The notes under the pieces: model-generated | Seen by the model: only the letters and a program-made list of their open reading frames with translations | What the model was told of the DNA's origin: nothing | Database searches by the model: none | Shown here: positions 1-6,711 of the stretch, in pieces | How positions within the stretch are numbered: position 1 is the first letter of the stretch | Layout: each line of letters starts with the position of its first letter | Program-made: the position numbers and the translations under genes | Source: an uncultured Pirellulaceae bacterium | GTDB taxonomy: Bacteria; Planctomycetota; Planctomycetia; Pirellulales; Pirellulaceae | Direction of reading: 5' to 3' | DNA: 17,446 nucleotides | Assembly: GCA_934278005.1 (NCBI GenBank) | Contig: CAKQWG010000063.1 | Span: 1-17,446 of the forward strand

Positions 1-71
1 CCCCGTAAGGGATTCGAACCCCTGTTTCCGCCTTGAACAGGCGACGTCCTGGGCCACTAGACGAACGGGGC
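1..71 (-). tRNA. tRNA-Glu (anticodon UUC), 3' end cut by window edge
   Basis: Read on the minus strand, the sequence folds as a tRNA. Bases 1-7 (GCCCCGT) pair with ACGGGG at window positions 6-1. The D-arm starts GTCTAGTGG and ends AGGAC. The anticodon stem is TCGCC/GGCGG, and the T-arm is AGGGG-TTCGAAT-CCCTT. The seven-base anticodon loop is TGTTCAA, which gives UUC at positions 34-36 (window 35-37), so glutamate. The D-arm and T-arm closely resemble bacterial tRNA-Glu. Base 72, the discriminator and any CCA lie outside the window. Position 33, almost always U, reads G here (window position 38). The rest of the cloverleaf is sound, so I call it a gene rather than a pseudogene. Confidence 0.9.
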
Positions 72-191
72 TTCGAATGTCCAACCAGTCTACCGCCCGC
101 GGCCAGAGAATCTATCCCTGGAGCGTCATTTGATGCCGCAGCCGGAAGGGTCGGGCGAATTTAAGTTGTTTGTATATTATAACTTGCGCAT

Positions 192-206
192 GACAACCCG
201 GTTGTC
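192..206. promoter_or_regulatory. Perfect inverted repeat, possible operator
   Basis: GACAACC-C-GGTTGTC is a perfect 7+1+7 palindrome. Its right half overlaps the candidate -35 box (202-207) of the rhodanese gene. That is where a dimeric repressor would bind. No regulator can be named from the sequence. Confidence 0.3.
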
Positions 207-231
207 GTTGAGCGGCAATTTGAGCTAAAAT
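202..231 (+). promoter_or_regulatory. Candidate sigma70-type promoter for the rhodanese pair
   Basis: TTGTCG (202-207) and TAAAAT (226-231) are separated by 18 bp. They match the -35 and -10 consensus at 4/6 and 5/6 positions. The start codon is about 70 bp downstream. The leader contains a small hairpin GGCAC-CGTTA-GTGCC (253-267). This is a pattern match only. Confidence 0.3.
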
Positions 232-302
232 GGCCGCCCGGTACGCCGCCGGGGCACCGTTAGTGCCAACTCAAACGATCACCGTCACAAATTAGGACCA
301 AT

Positions 303-632
303 ATGCCTCTGCCGATCGAGATCAGCCCCCATGACGTTCAGTCGCTACTGGCTCGCGGAGACGTGGTACTGATCGACTGTCGCGAAACAGAGGAATGGAA
401 TACTGCCAAAATAGATGGTGCGGTACTGTTGCCGATGAGCAATTGGACTCAGTCGGCCAGCAAACTCGACGATTTCTCGGACCAACGCATCGTGGTACAC
501 TGTCATCACGGAGTCCGCAGCCTGCGCGTTACCCAATGGATGCGAGAAAATGGCTTTCCCGACACACAAAATATGACAGGAGGCATTCATGCCTGGTCTG
601 AACAAGTGGATCCCACGGTTCCTCAGTACTAG
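303..632 (+). CDS. Single-domain rhodanese-like protein
   Basis: A 109-residue protein that is one rhodanese homology domain. It has VVLIDCRETEEW early on (residues 21-32), then the active-site loop CHHGVRS at residues 67-73, which fits the CxxxxR pattern with Cys67 as the sulfur-carrying residue. It ends with the GGIHAW element common to the family. Family members carry persulfide sulfur between donors and acceptors in the cytoplasm; the partner here is unknown. No signal peptide is visible. TAGGACCAAT just before the ATG offers a modest ribosome site. The 3' end overlaps the next gene by 44 bp, so the two are probably cotranscribed. The family call is firm; the physiological role is open. 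Confidence 0.93.
   Translation: MPLPIEISPHDVQSLLARGDVVLIDCRETEEWNTAKIDGAVLLPMSNWTQSASKLDDFSDQRIVVHCHHGVRSLRVTQWMRENGFPDTQNMTGGIHAWSEQVDPTVPQY
575..583 (+). promoter_or_regulatory. Strong ribosome binding site inside the rhodanese gene
   Basis: GACAGGAGG lies five bases before the ATG at 589. It is the best Shine-Dalgarno match noticed in the window. It decides the start of the downstream gene, although that start lies 44 bp inside the rhodanese coding region, and it suggests translational coupling. Confidence 0.7.
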
Positions 633-1380
633 CCTAAGCCGCACTAGTGCTACCCGCACGTCGCTGCTGTTGGGAGCAGCCTGTATCGTGGCGGTAACGC
701 CCGTCCGGGCGGATGACTCATCCCAAGATTCCCAAGCCGCCAAGAAGAACTCGGTCCACTGGGCTGATGAACAATCCCGCGGAATGCCGCTGGTCTTTAG
801 CGACGACTTTCAGCACGGTAATCAGCGGTGGCGGACGACGGATGATACGGCCTGGACCCTATCGAGCGATAAAGAGAATCAGGTCTTCGGACTCAATCGC
901 CGCATTAGCAATTACCAACCGAAATTCCGCAGCCCCCACAATATCGCCTTGATCAAGGACATCGAAGTATCGAGTTTCGTGCTGATCTTTCGCGTGAAAA
1001 GTACCAACGATACGGGGAACCATCGCGACTGCTGTGTGTTCTTTGGATACCAGAATCCAAGTCAGTTCTACTATGCCCACTTGGGGGCAAAACCGGATCC
1101 CGCCAGCGGGCAGATTATGATTGTCGATGAAGCCGCTCGGCGACCGCTCACAGAGAACAAGAAGACCGTTGCCTGGGACGATCAGTGGCACACCGTGAAG
1201 GTCGTTCGCGATAGTGAAGAGGGAACGATTGAAATCTATTTCGACAACATGGAGACGCCGCACATGACGGTGGTCGATAAAACTTTCGACAAAGGCCAAG
1301 TCGGCTTGGGATCATTCGATGATATGAATGATTTTGACGATGTTCGGCTATATGGGCTGAAGACCACGCGGGGTAATTGA
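589..1380 (+). CDS. Secreted LamG/DUF1080-like jelly-roll protein
   Basis: A 263-residue protein. The N-terminus has a positively charged stretch, a hydrophobic core (SLLLGAACIVAV) and a likely cleavage after VRA (about residue 41), so it is probably exported. Residues ~66-256 look like a concanavalin A-type beta-sandwich of the LamG/DUF1080 kind: an opening FSDDFQHGNQRW, the central FFGYQNPSQFYYAHLG, the strand DDQWHTVKVVRD followed by IEIYFDN, and a closing GQVGLGSFDDMNDFDDVRLYG. Such domains bind or cleave carbohydrate and are abundant in planctomycetes. No catalytic residues can be assigned. The start at 589 is supported by the AGGAGG site; later in-frame starts would cut into the signal sequence. 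Overlap with the rhodanese gene is probably an operon arrangement; a functional link is not evident. Confidence 0.8.
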   Translation: MPGLNKWIPRFLSTSLSRTSATRTSLLLGAACIVAVTPVRADDSSQDSQAAKKNSVHWADEQSRGMPLVFSDDFQHGNQRWRTTDDTAWTLSSDKENQVFGLNRRISNYQPKFRSPHNIALIKDIEVSSFVLIFRVKSTNDTGNHRDCCVFFGYQNPSQFYYAHLGAKPDPASGQIMIVDEAARRPLTENKKTVAWDDQWHTVKVVRDSEEGTIEIYFDNMETPHMTVVDKTFDKGQVGLGSFDDMNDFDDVRLYGLKTTRGN

Positions 1381-1412
1381 GCGAATTACAGCGCTGGGAA
1401 CACAGAACGCTA

Positions 1413-1581
1413 ACTGAGTCGGGGTGATTGAGTAGGGAGTCGGGCGGTGCCGTCGCCTGCGCAGGCCGCGACTATCGGATTGGCAAGGGGATGTGGTGCA
1501 CTGCAGCCTCGTGCGTCGATCTAGTCGACCTGTGCAATTGCGGCCTGCTGCGGCTCGGCGTTAAACTACTGGCTGCGCGTG
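1413..1581. repeat. Dispersed intergenic repeat, copy 1
   Basis: Matches 6549-6708 in the same orientation with scattered differences. There are two 23-base blocks identical between copies (1447-1469 and 1548-1570). The first contains the perfect palindrome CCTGCGCAGG (1456-1465). The second contains CTCGGCGTTAAACTACT. A shared GTCGACCTG lies between them. Both ends are diffuse, and I see no terminal inverted repeats or target duplications. Confidence 0.75.
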
Positions 1582-1689
1582 GACTGAGTGGGCGAGTGCA
1601 TTCAGTGGACCACTGGCCATCCTCAGAAGGCGGTTGGGCATAGTCTGTTGGCGCAGTGAAACTCTCGGCGACTTCGGCGCCTCGGCGCT

Positions 1690-1715
1690 CTCTGCGTTTG
1701 TTTCTTAACGCAGAG
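1690..1715 (-). terminator. Hairpin directly after the stop of the FG-GAP/sialidase gene
   Basis: CTCTGCGTT (1690-1698) and AACGCAGAG (1707-1715) form a perfect 9-bp stem with an 8-base loop. It starts three bases after the stop codon at 1719-1721. There is no U-run, so intrinsic termination is uncertain. It could also stabilise the 3' end or belong to a repeat element. Confidence 0.4.
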
Positions 1716-1718
1716 TGC

Positions 1719-4700
1719 TTAGAGCTTAGCAGTGGACAATTGCTTAGGGTCAACTACCACGTGCTTGATGCGTTTGCGATTCCAAGTATAGGTAATGTGT
1801 ATCAAGCCCGTCACTGGATCTTGAATCATGGCCGGATAGCTGAATTCAGCCCCAGGCTGCCTCTCCAATTCGGCGACGGGATGCCACTTAAGGCCGTCGT
1901 CCGATAGCGCTAAGTTTAGTACTCCCCGATCCCCCCAACCGGTCTCGCCGGCATCGAGCGGATTATAGATTAGCAGTTGGCGGCCATCGGCAAGCGTAAC
2001 AGCATCGATGCCTGAATTGGGGTTGGGCAAGTCGGTGGCTTTTAAGTCAGACCAAGTTGCGCCTGCATCGCTCGAGAAACTCGATGCGATGACGCTCTCT
2101 TTGGTGCGACACAGCACCTGCAAGCGTCCGTCGGAGTGGGTAAGGATGGTGGGCTGGATCGCCTGGAATTTACTCGCTTTATCGATGGGCCCCACACGCT
2201 TCCATGTTCCATGGGGCTCCCCATGCACCAGCTGGACCGATTCAAAATGGATCCGCCAACCGTCCGATTCGGTTGACGATCCACACAGCAATGTTTGTCC
2301 ATCATCGAGCAAAATGGGTTTGCAGCGCACTGGACCATCGATCCCTTGTGGCAGACGCTGGCGATCGACAAACGTGCGCCCACGGTCATAACTGACCATC
2401 ATTTCGCCCCACCACTGCTCTGGATTAGGCCCGACCTTGAAGAACAGCAGCGTCGGCGCATCTCCGGGTGGTTGATACAGCACGGGATTCCAACAAGGAT
2501 AACGCAGGTCGGCGTGTTGCACTCCGTCAGCAACTAACTGAGGTGCCGCCCAACCGGCACCATCATGGTAGCTGGTCCAGATCCCGACATCCTCGTGACC
2601 TTCTTCGGTCCCGCCAAACCACGCGCTGAGCAGACCGCGCGAGGTCCTACAGATCGTCGACGCGTGGCAGGAAGCGAACGGCGCCCGCTCAAAAACAAAC
2701 TCCTCCTTCACCAATCCCTTCACCCGCGGCTCGGCGGCTTGCTCCGCAGGTGCAGCACGAGTCTGCTCATCGGAGTACTGAATGCAGTCTGAGTGCGCAC
2801 AATGATAGATCCGTCCGTTCTCGGCCCCTACGATCAAATCGGGCCGACCGGTGCCCTTCCAATCGATCACAGTAGGGCTGGAGGTGTGCCCGGCGACATT
2901 GCGACGAGCCAAGTTGCCGACCTTCTTAAGCACGATCTTGCCGTCGCGCTCTTCGCAATTGCGATACCAAGTTGCGTTTTCAGAATTGGTCAAAACATCC
3001 AATCGCCCATCGCCATCCCAGTCAACCACACACAGCTTGACTCGGCCCGATCCTCCGCAGGATTTTGCATTGAGTCGCAGCGGCCTGTTATTCTCGTCGA
3101 TAAAAACCCGCTGCGCCTCACCGGCGGCTGATCGAAGAGTCAGATATCCCTCCTGATCGAGCAGCACGAGGTCCAGCGTTTGATCGCCATCGAAGTCGAT
3201 GGCCACCGGCGTCGTGCGCCACTGGGTCAGAGTGGCATTCGACGGTGTCTGCCACCAACACCACGCGGGCGGCAGTTCCCTCACGCCGGTGTCGAGTTCC
3301 CTAGCCACTAGCTCACCGCCATCATTGATCAGCAGTCCCAGACGGCCGTAGATCGAGTTGTAGATGATGTCGCCAACTCCGTCCCCATCCCAGTCAGCAA
3401 CCGAGAGCGTGGTGTAGCCCCACTTAGCTTCAGCCGGCCCCTGTATCGATCCACTGGGGCCGGCCATGATGCGAAACGGCTCAGTTGCCCCGTCCGCGTT
3501 CTTCAGGTTTAGCAACTTAGGCGCATTCCAGATGGGCAGTTCATTTTGGCCCATTCCCAGATTCTCAAACCAACCGATTTGCCCGGCCGTATTGCCACAT
3601 ACGATATCGGTATCGCCGTCTTGATCCCAGTCGCAGCCATACGGAGTTGCCAGCGCACCGAACTTAAGCGTGTCGGCCTGCTGCTGGAAATAGACCGGCG
3701 GCTGAAATACGGGGGCACCTTGACGCAGTTGGCCAGTGTTCTCGACAAGCGCCACGCGCCCGTCCTCGTCGCCGACGATCAGATCCCAGTCGCCATCCCC
3801 GTCCCAGTCAACGGCCGTGGGAGTGATCATTTGAAGCTCCATCACGAGCGGCTGTCCAGACGACGTCTGCACTCGTTGACCGGCGGCGTATCGCGGTTCG
3901 CTGCGTGAGCCGGTATTTTCGAAGTAGGTGAATCCATCTAGGAATTCGCCGCATAGTAAATCGAGGTCGCCGTCGCTGTCAAAATCGACAACGCTCGGAC
4001 TCGGCCAACCAAACACATCGATGTCGCTGCCGGCCGCTTGCAATCGAATAGGAGTTGCTGAATAGTCCGCGTTGCCCTCCGACCCAATATTCTCCACTAG
4101 GTAAACGTACCCGTGTAGAGGGCCATTGCGCCATCGGCCCTGGTTGTCATAAGCGTGATCCCACGTATACTCGCTCCAGTCGCCCGTGCCGATCACCAAA
4201 TCCTGATCTCCATCATCGTCGTAGTCGACGTAGCGCCACATATTACCGCGGATTCGCGCGGAGAGTTCGCGGTTGGGATTGAGTGGAGCATCGATCCGAA
4301 CAGGATTGGCAAAGTCGAATTCTCCTGTGGCACTATCGCGACGAAACTCCCGGCCTGGGGTCAATATTACCGGCTCTTCAGCAACCTGGCTGAGCATCAT
4401 AAAATGCGCACCATCGCCGAGCCGTACGGCCGGTTTGAAGACCGGCATTTTCACTTGCGGATCCTGCGTTGGGTTTTCGAAGTAGTAAACTCCATTGGAG
4501 GGCGAGTCAGGACAACTGACCAGTAGGTCCATATCGCCATCACCGTCGTAGTCAAACGGCATCGGAAACGCCCACAAGCCGACTCCTAGATCAACCACTA
4601 ACCCGGGATTGTTGTAGGCCAGTGGCTGCAGCTTAAATTCCTCAACCGATTGGCTATCGTCAGCCGCAACAAGTCGGCCAGCCGCAGTTTGATCGCTGAA

Positions 4701-4811
4701 CAGAACAGGGGATAGTGCCGCTCCCAAGATTAGCATAGCGACTGAAGACATATGCAGTCGGCGCACAGATTCATTGGTTGCCAGGGTATGTCTCGGTGGG
4801 AAAGTTCGCAT
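1719..4811 (-). CDS. Secreted FG-GAP/VCBS-repeat protein fused to a sialidase-type BNR domain
   Basis: A 1030-residue protein with three parts. An N-terminal signal sequence covers roughly residues 21-45; MSSVAMLILGAALSPVLF is the hydrophobic core, and a start at Met21 (4751) is possible. Residues ~85-665 carry nine FG-GAP/VCBS repeats, each with a calcium-type acidic loop such as DYDGDGDMDLL, DYDDDGDQDLV, DWDGDGDWDLI and DWDQDGDTDIV; spacing is about 50-80 residues. This region is predicted to form a beta-propeller. Residues ~700-1020 match BNR_2/exo-alpha-sialidase-like proteins (SCHASTI, AWFGGTEEGHEDVGIW, and a closing YPAMIQ...HITYTWNRKRIKH). Asp boxes are SYDRGRTF (807-814) and SSDAGATW (913-920), with a degenerate third near 970. 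Many BNR_2 proteins are not proven sialidases, so the substrate is unknown. No clear ribosome site. The protein is probably exported to the periplasm or cell surface. Confidence 0.85.
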   Translation of the reverse strand: MRTFPPRHTLATNESVRRLHMSSVAMLILGAALSPVLFSDQTAAGRLVAADDSQSVEEFKLQPLAYNNPGLVVDLGVGLWAFPMPFDYDGDGDMDLLVSCPDSPSNGVYYFENPTQDPQVKMPVFKPAVRLGDGAHFMMLSQVAEEPVILTPGREFRRDSATGEFDFANPVRIDAPLNPNRELSARIRGNMWRYVDYDDDGDQDLVIGTGDWSEYTWDHAYDNQGRWRNGPLHGYVYLVENIGSEGNADYSATPIRLQAAGSDIDVFGWPSPSVVDFDSDGDLDLLCGEFLDGFTYFENTGSRSEPRYAAGQRVQTSSGQPLVMELQMITPTAVDWDGDGDWDLIVGDEDGRVALVENTGQLRQGAPVFQPPVYFQQQADTLKFGALATPYGCDWDQDGDTDIVCGNTAGQIGWFENLGMGQNELPIWNAPKLLNLKNADGATEPFRIMAGPSGSIQGPAEAKWGYTTLSVADWDGDGVGDIIYNSIYGRLGLLINDGGELVARELDTGVRELPPAWCWWQTPSNATLTQWRTTPVAIDFDGDQTLDLVLLDQEGYLTLRSAAGEAQRVFIDENNRPLRLNAKSCGGSGRVKLCVVDWDGDGRLDVLTNSENATWYRNCEERDGKIVLKKVGNLARRNVAGHTSSPTVIDWKGTGRPDLIVGAENGRIYHCAHSDCIQYSDEQTRAAPAEQAAEPRVKGLVKEEFVFERAPFASCHASTICRTSRGLLSAWFGGTEEGHEDVGIWTSYHDGAGWAAPQLVADGVQHADLRYPCWNPVLYQPPGDAPTLLFFKVGPNPEQWWGEMMVSYDRGRTFVDRQRLPQGIDGPVRCKPILLDDGQTLLCGSSTESDGWRIHFESVQLVHGEPHGTWKRVGPIDKASKFQAIQPTILTHSDGRLQVLCRTKESVIASSFSSDAGATWSDLKATDLPNPNSGIDAVTLADGRQLLIYNPLDAGETGWGDRGVLNLALSDDGLKWHPVAELERQPGAEFSYPAMIQDPVTGLIHITYTWNRKRIKHVVVDPKQLSTAKL

Positions 4812-4925
4812 GGTGGTGACTCAATTCGCGCGGGCCGAAATATAGAACTTTACCATTGTATCAGATGTAGCTCGCACCGCAGATATTGGCCACCAAAGAC
4901 CGCATACCAACAATAGGCAAGCACA

Positions 4926-6380
4926 CTAAAAATCGAACTGAACTCGCGCAGCAAAGGTGTTGGAGATGCTGGTGCCTGCTACGGGGCGATTCAAGTCGGC
5001 ATTGATCCATTCAAACTGACTCTTGGCATTGTCCCACCAGTACCAGTTGAGGCCTAGCGTCGCGGTGTCCAGGCGACCTGTAGGACCAGTCACTTCGGGC
5101 AAGCCAAATAGCGGATTCAGATTGAGCGTACTCCACCGAGCCACCGACTCCCAAGCTCCCCACTGTCCAGCAGCGATGTCGAGGGGACGATCAGGCTTAA
5201 TTCGACCGAAAACGCCTCCGCTGCGATTGTAAGGAATGACTTCGCCGGTCCACATGTGGCGTAGCGTAACGTAGCCGGCTTGCACTGTGGCCGTGTCACC
5301 GGTGGGCAGTGCTACTCGCGACCAACGGTTCTCGGCTTGCAGGACCGACGTACCCCATGAGCGAGCCACTTCAAAGTTAACCAAGTTGGCGTGGTCCACA
5401 TTGAAAACTCCCGAATTGGCAAAGGGAGGCACGTTTTCGATCGGCAAGACGGCCAAGCCGCCGGGCCCGAGATTGGGCTGCTGGCCAACAAAAATTTCGG
5501 GTTGGCTAGCGTATAGCAATTGATTGCGGCCTGGATCCATGTAGCTGTGAGCAAAACCAAAATGCATTAAGTCGCAGTCACCGCGATCGCGATACAAGAA
5601 CGTCACCCGCTCAGCTACTCCCAGTCCCGTACTATCTCCGTAGACATTCCCATAATTGTCCGACAGAGTGCGGAAGCCAGAGACGGCCCAAGTGAAGGTC
5701 TCCTCAAGCGCGGTGTCACTCAACATGATCCCAGTTTGCCGAAACGGTGCCAGTGCGATGGATGTCGGCCGCTCAAGCAGTGGCAAATCTCGTACACTGC
5801 TCAGTTCGGACATACCAAACGGCTGGCGGAAGCGCCCGATGCGGAGATTGCCTAGTGGCGTTTGGTTGATCTGCCCCCAGACGTCGACAAATCTGGGCTG
5901 GCCCTGCGCCAGGTCGAATTCCATGAGGTACGAACCGCGCTCGGTCACGTTACCAGCCACTCCTAAGCGTGCGCGTCGAAAGCCGGTTCCGTCTTGGATG
6001 TCCCCTACCACGGCACGACTCTCAGCGGACTGCCCAAAACGCGCGGTATCCAGCTGAAAAAATCCACTCAGCCGTGCATCTGGGTACTTCTTCTCCTCCG
6101 GAGCAATTACTGCCAGATCGGCTGGCGGCCCCAAGTGGCTCCACATCTGGCTCGGCGCAGGTACTGTTGGTGCTCCGGCCAGTTCCACCACCGACGGCTG
6201 CTGGTAGGTAAGCGTCTGGCCCTCGGTCGCTAGGATACTCTCCGCTCGCAACTGGTCAATCTGCTGCTGAAGCAGATCTATCTGCTGCAGAGTGCTGGTT
6301 TGCGCGGTGGCGTTAGCAGCTAGTCCCAGCACAATGGCCAAGGCAGCTAAAAGCTTATAGCCGTCTGGTAAATGACGCAT
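4926..6380 (-). CDS. OprO/OprP-like outer-membrane porin
   Basis: A 484-residue protein. A signal peptide (LLAALAIVLGLAANATA) is followed by a short Gln/Leu-rich coiled coil, LQQIDLLQQQIDQLRAE (about 31-47). This trimerisation-type segment is common in porins. The rest has alternating beta-barrel character, with RLSGFFQLDTARF, GFRRARLGVAGNV, GSYLMEFDLAQ and RIGRFRQPFGMSEL matching the phosphate-selective porin O/P family. It ends in a phenylalanine (VQFDF), the usual outer-membrane barrel end. It likely allows passive entry of small solutes; phosphate selectivity cannot be read from the sequence. The FG-GAP/sialidase gene lies 114 bp downstream on the same strand and may be cotranscribed. Confidence 0.87.
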   Translation of the reverse strand: MRHLPDGYKLLAALAIVLGLAANATAQTSTLQQIDLLQQQIDQLRAESILATEGQTLTYQQPSVVELAGAPTVPAPSQMWSHLGPPADLAVIAPEEKKYPDARLSGFFQLDTARFGQSAESRAVVGDIQDGTGFRRARLGVAGNVTERGSYLMEFDLAQGQPRFVDVWGQINQTPLGNLRIGRFRQPFGMSELSSVRDLPLLERPTSIALAPFRQTGIMLSDTALEETFTWAVSGFRTLSDNYGNVYGDSTGLGVAERVTFLYRDRGDCDLMHFGFAHSYMDPGRNQLLYASQPEIFVGQQPNLGPGGLAVLPIENVPPFANSGVFNVDHANLVNFEVARSWGTSVLQAENRWSRVALPTGDTATVQAGYVTLRHMWTGEVIPYNRSGGVFGRIKPDRPLDIAAGQWGAWESVARWSTLNLNPLFGLPEVTGPTGRLDTATLGLNWYWWDNAKSQFEWINADLNRPVAGTSISNTFAARVQFDF

Positions 6381-6441
6381 ATTCGTCCGTTCCGTACAGT
6401 CGAAGTAAACTCAGAGTTAGAGAGCACTATGGTTACTCGGC

Positions 6442-6458
6442 GCAAACGTCACGTTCGC
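6442..6458. promoter_or_regulatory. Inverted repeat upstream of the porin gene
   Basis: GCAAACGTCACGTTCGC is a 17-bp inverted repeat with one mismatched pair and an AACGT-C-ACGTT core. It lies about 65 bp upstream of the porin start codon, a reasonable place for an operator. No regulator can be assigned. Confidence 0.25.
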
Positions 6459-6548
6459 TACAATCGGGCTGTGCTATCCAGTACAGCTTAACAGACGAGC
6501 CAAAATTGGATTATGGGCTCAAGTCCCGCCGCTTGATCCAGCAGGTCG

Positions 6549-6708
6549 ACTGAGTTGGGTTAGTTGAGTGCGAGAGTTGTGCAGTGCCGTCGCCTGCGCA
6601 GGCCGCTACTTGTCGCATTGGTGAGCGCATGTGGTGCAAGGGGCCTCGCGCGCTGGGCGAGTCGACCTGCGCATCTGCGGCTCGGCGTTAAACTACTCGC
6701 CGCGCGTT
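6549..6708. repeat. Dispersed intergenic repeat, copy 2
   Basis: Second copy of the element at 1413-1581, same orientation. Identical 23-base blocks are at 6584-6606 (with palindrome CCTGCGCAGG at 6593-6602) and 6675-6697. In this copy GGCG-TTAAACTACT-CGCC can form a 4-bp stem. It stops just before the lysA stop codon (6712-6714). Confidence 0.75.
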
Positions 6709-6711
6709 GAG

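Larger units (their letters stand above)
1381..1718. other. Intergenic region between convergent genes, repeat-rich
   Basis: No credible gene. It holds copy 1 of the ~160-bp dispersed repeat, followed by a short GC-rich stretch of imperfect CGGCGACTT/CGGCGCCT units (about 1666-1690) and a hairpin next to the stop codon of the minus-strand gene. Short open frames here overlap these repeats and lack ribosome sites. Confidence 0.6.
6381..6711. other. Intergenic region between lysA and the porin gene
   Basis: No gene seen. The part next to the porin start is the 5' control region and carries an inverted repeat. The part next to the lysA stop is filled by copy 2 of the dispersed repeat. I could not place a convincing porin promoter. 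Confidence 0.6.

Noticed and set aside
345..743. 132-codon open frame on the minus strand across the rhodanese gene
   Set aside because: Shadow of the rhodanese and signal-peptide coding regions; no family resemblance, while the plus-strand frames have clear domains and a strong ribosome site.
1548..1581. Integron attC site (GTTAAAC core at the repeat end)
   Set aside because: The GTTRRRY-like core is present in both copies, but I find no matching RYYYAAC box with complementary arm at the other end, and no integrase or cassette pattern.
1428..1643. 71-codon plus-strand frame in the 1.4-1.7 kb spacer
   Set aside because: Lies mostly within the dispersed repeat; no ribosome site and no recognisable protein.
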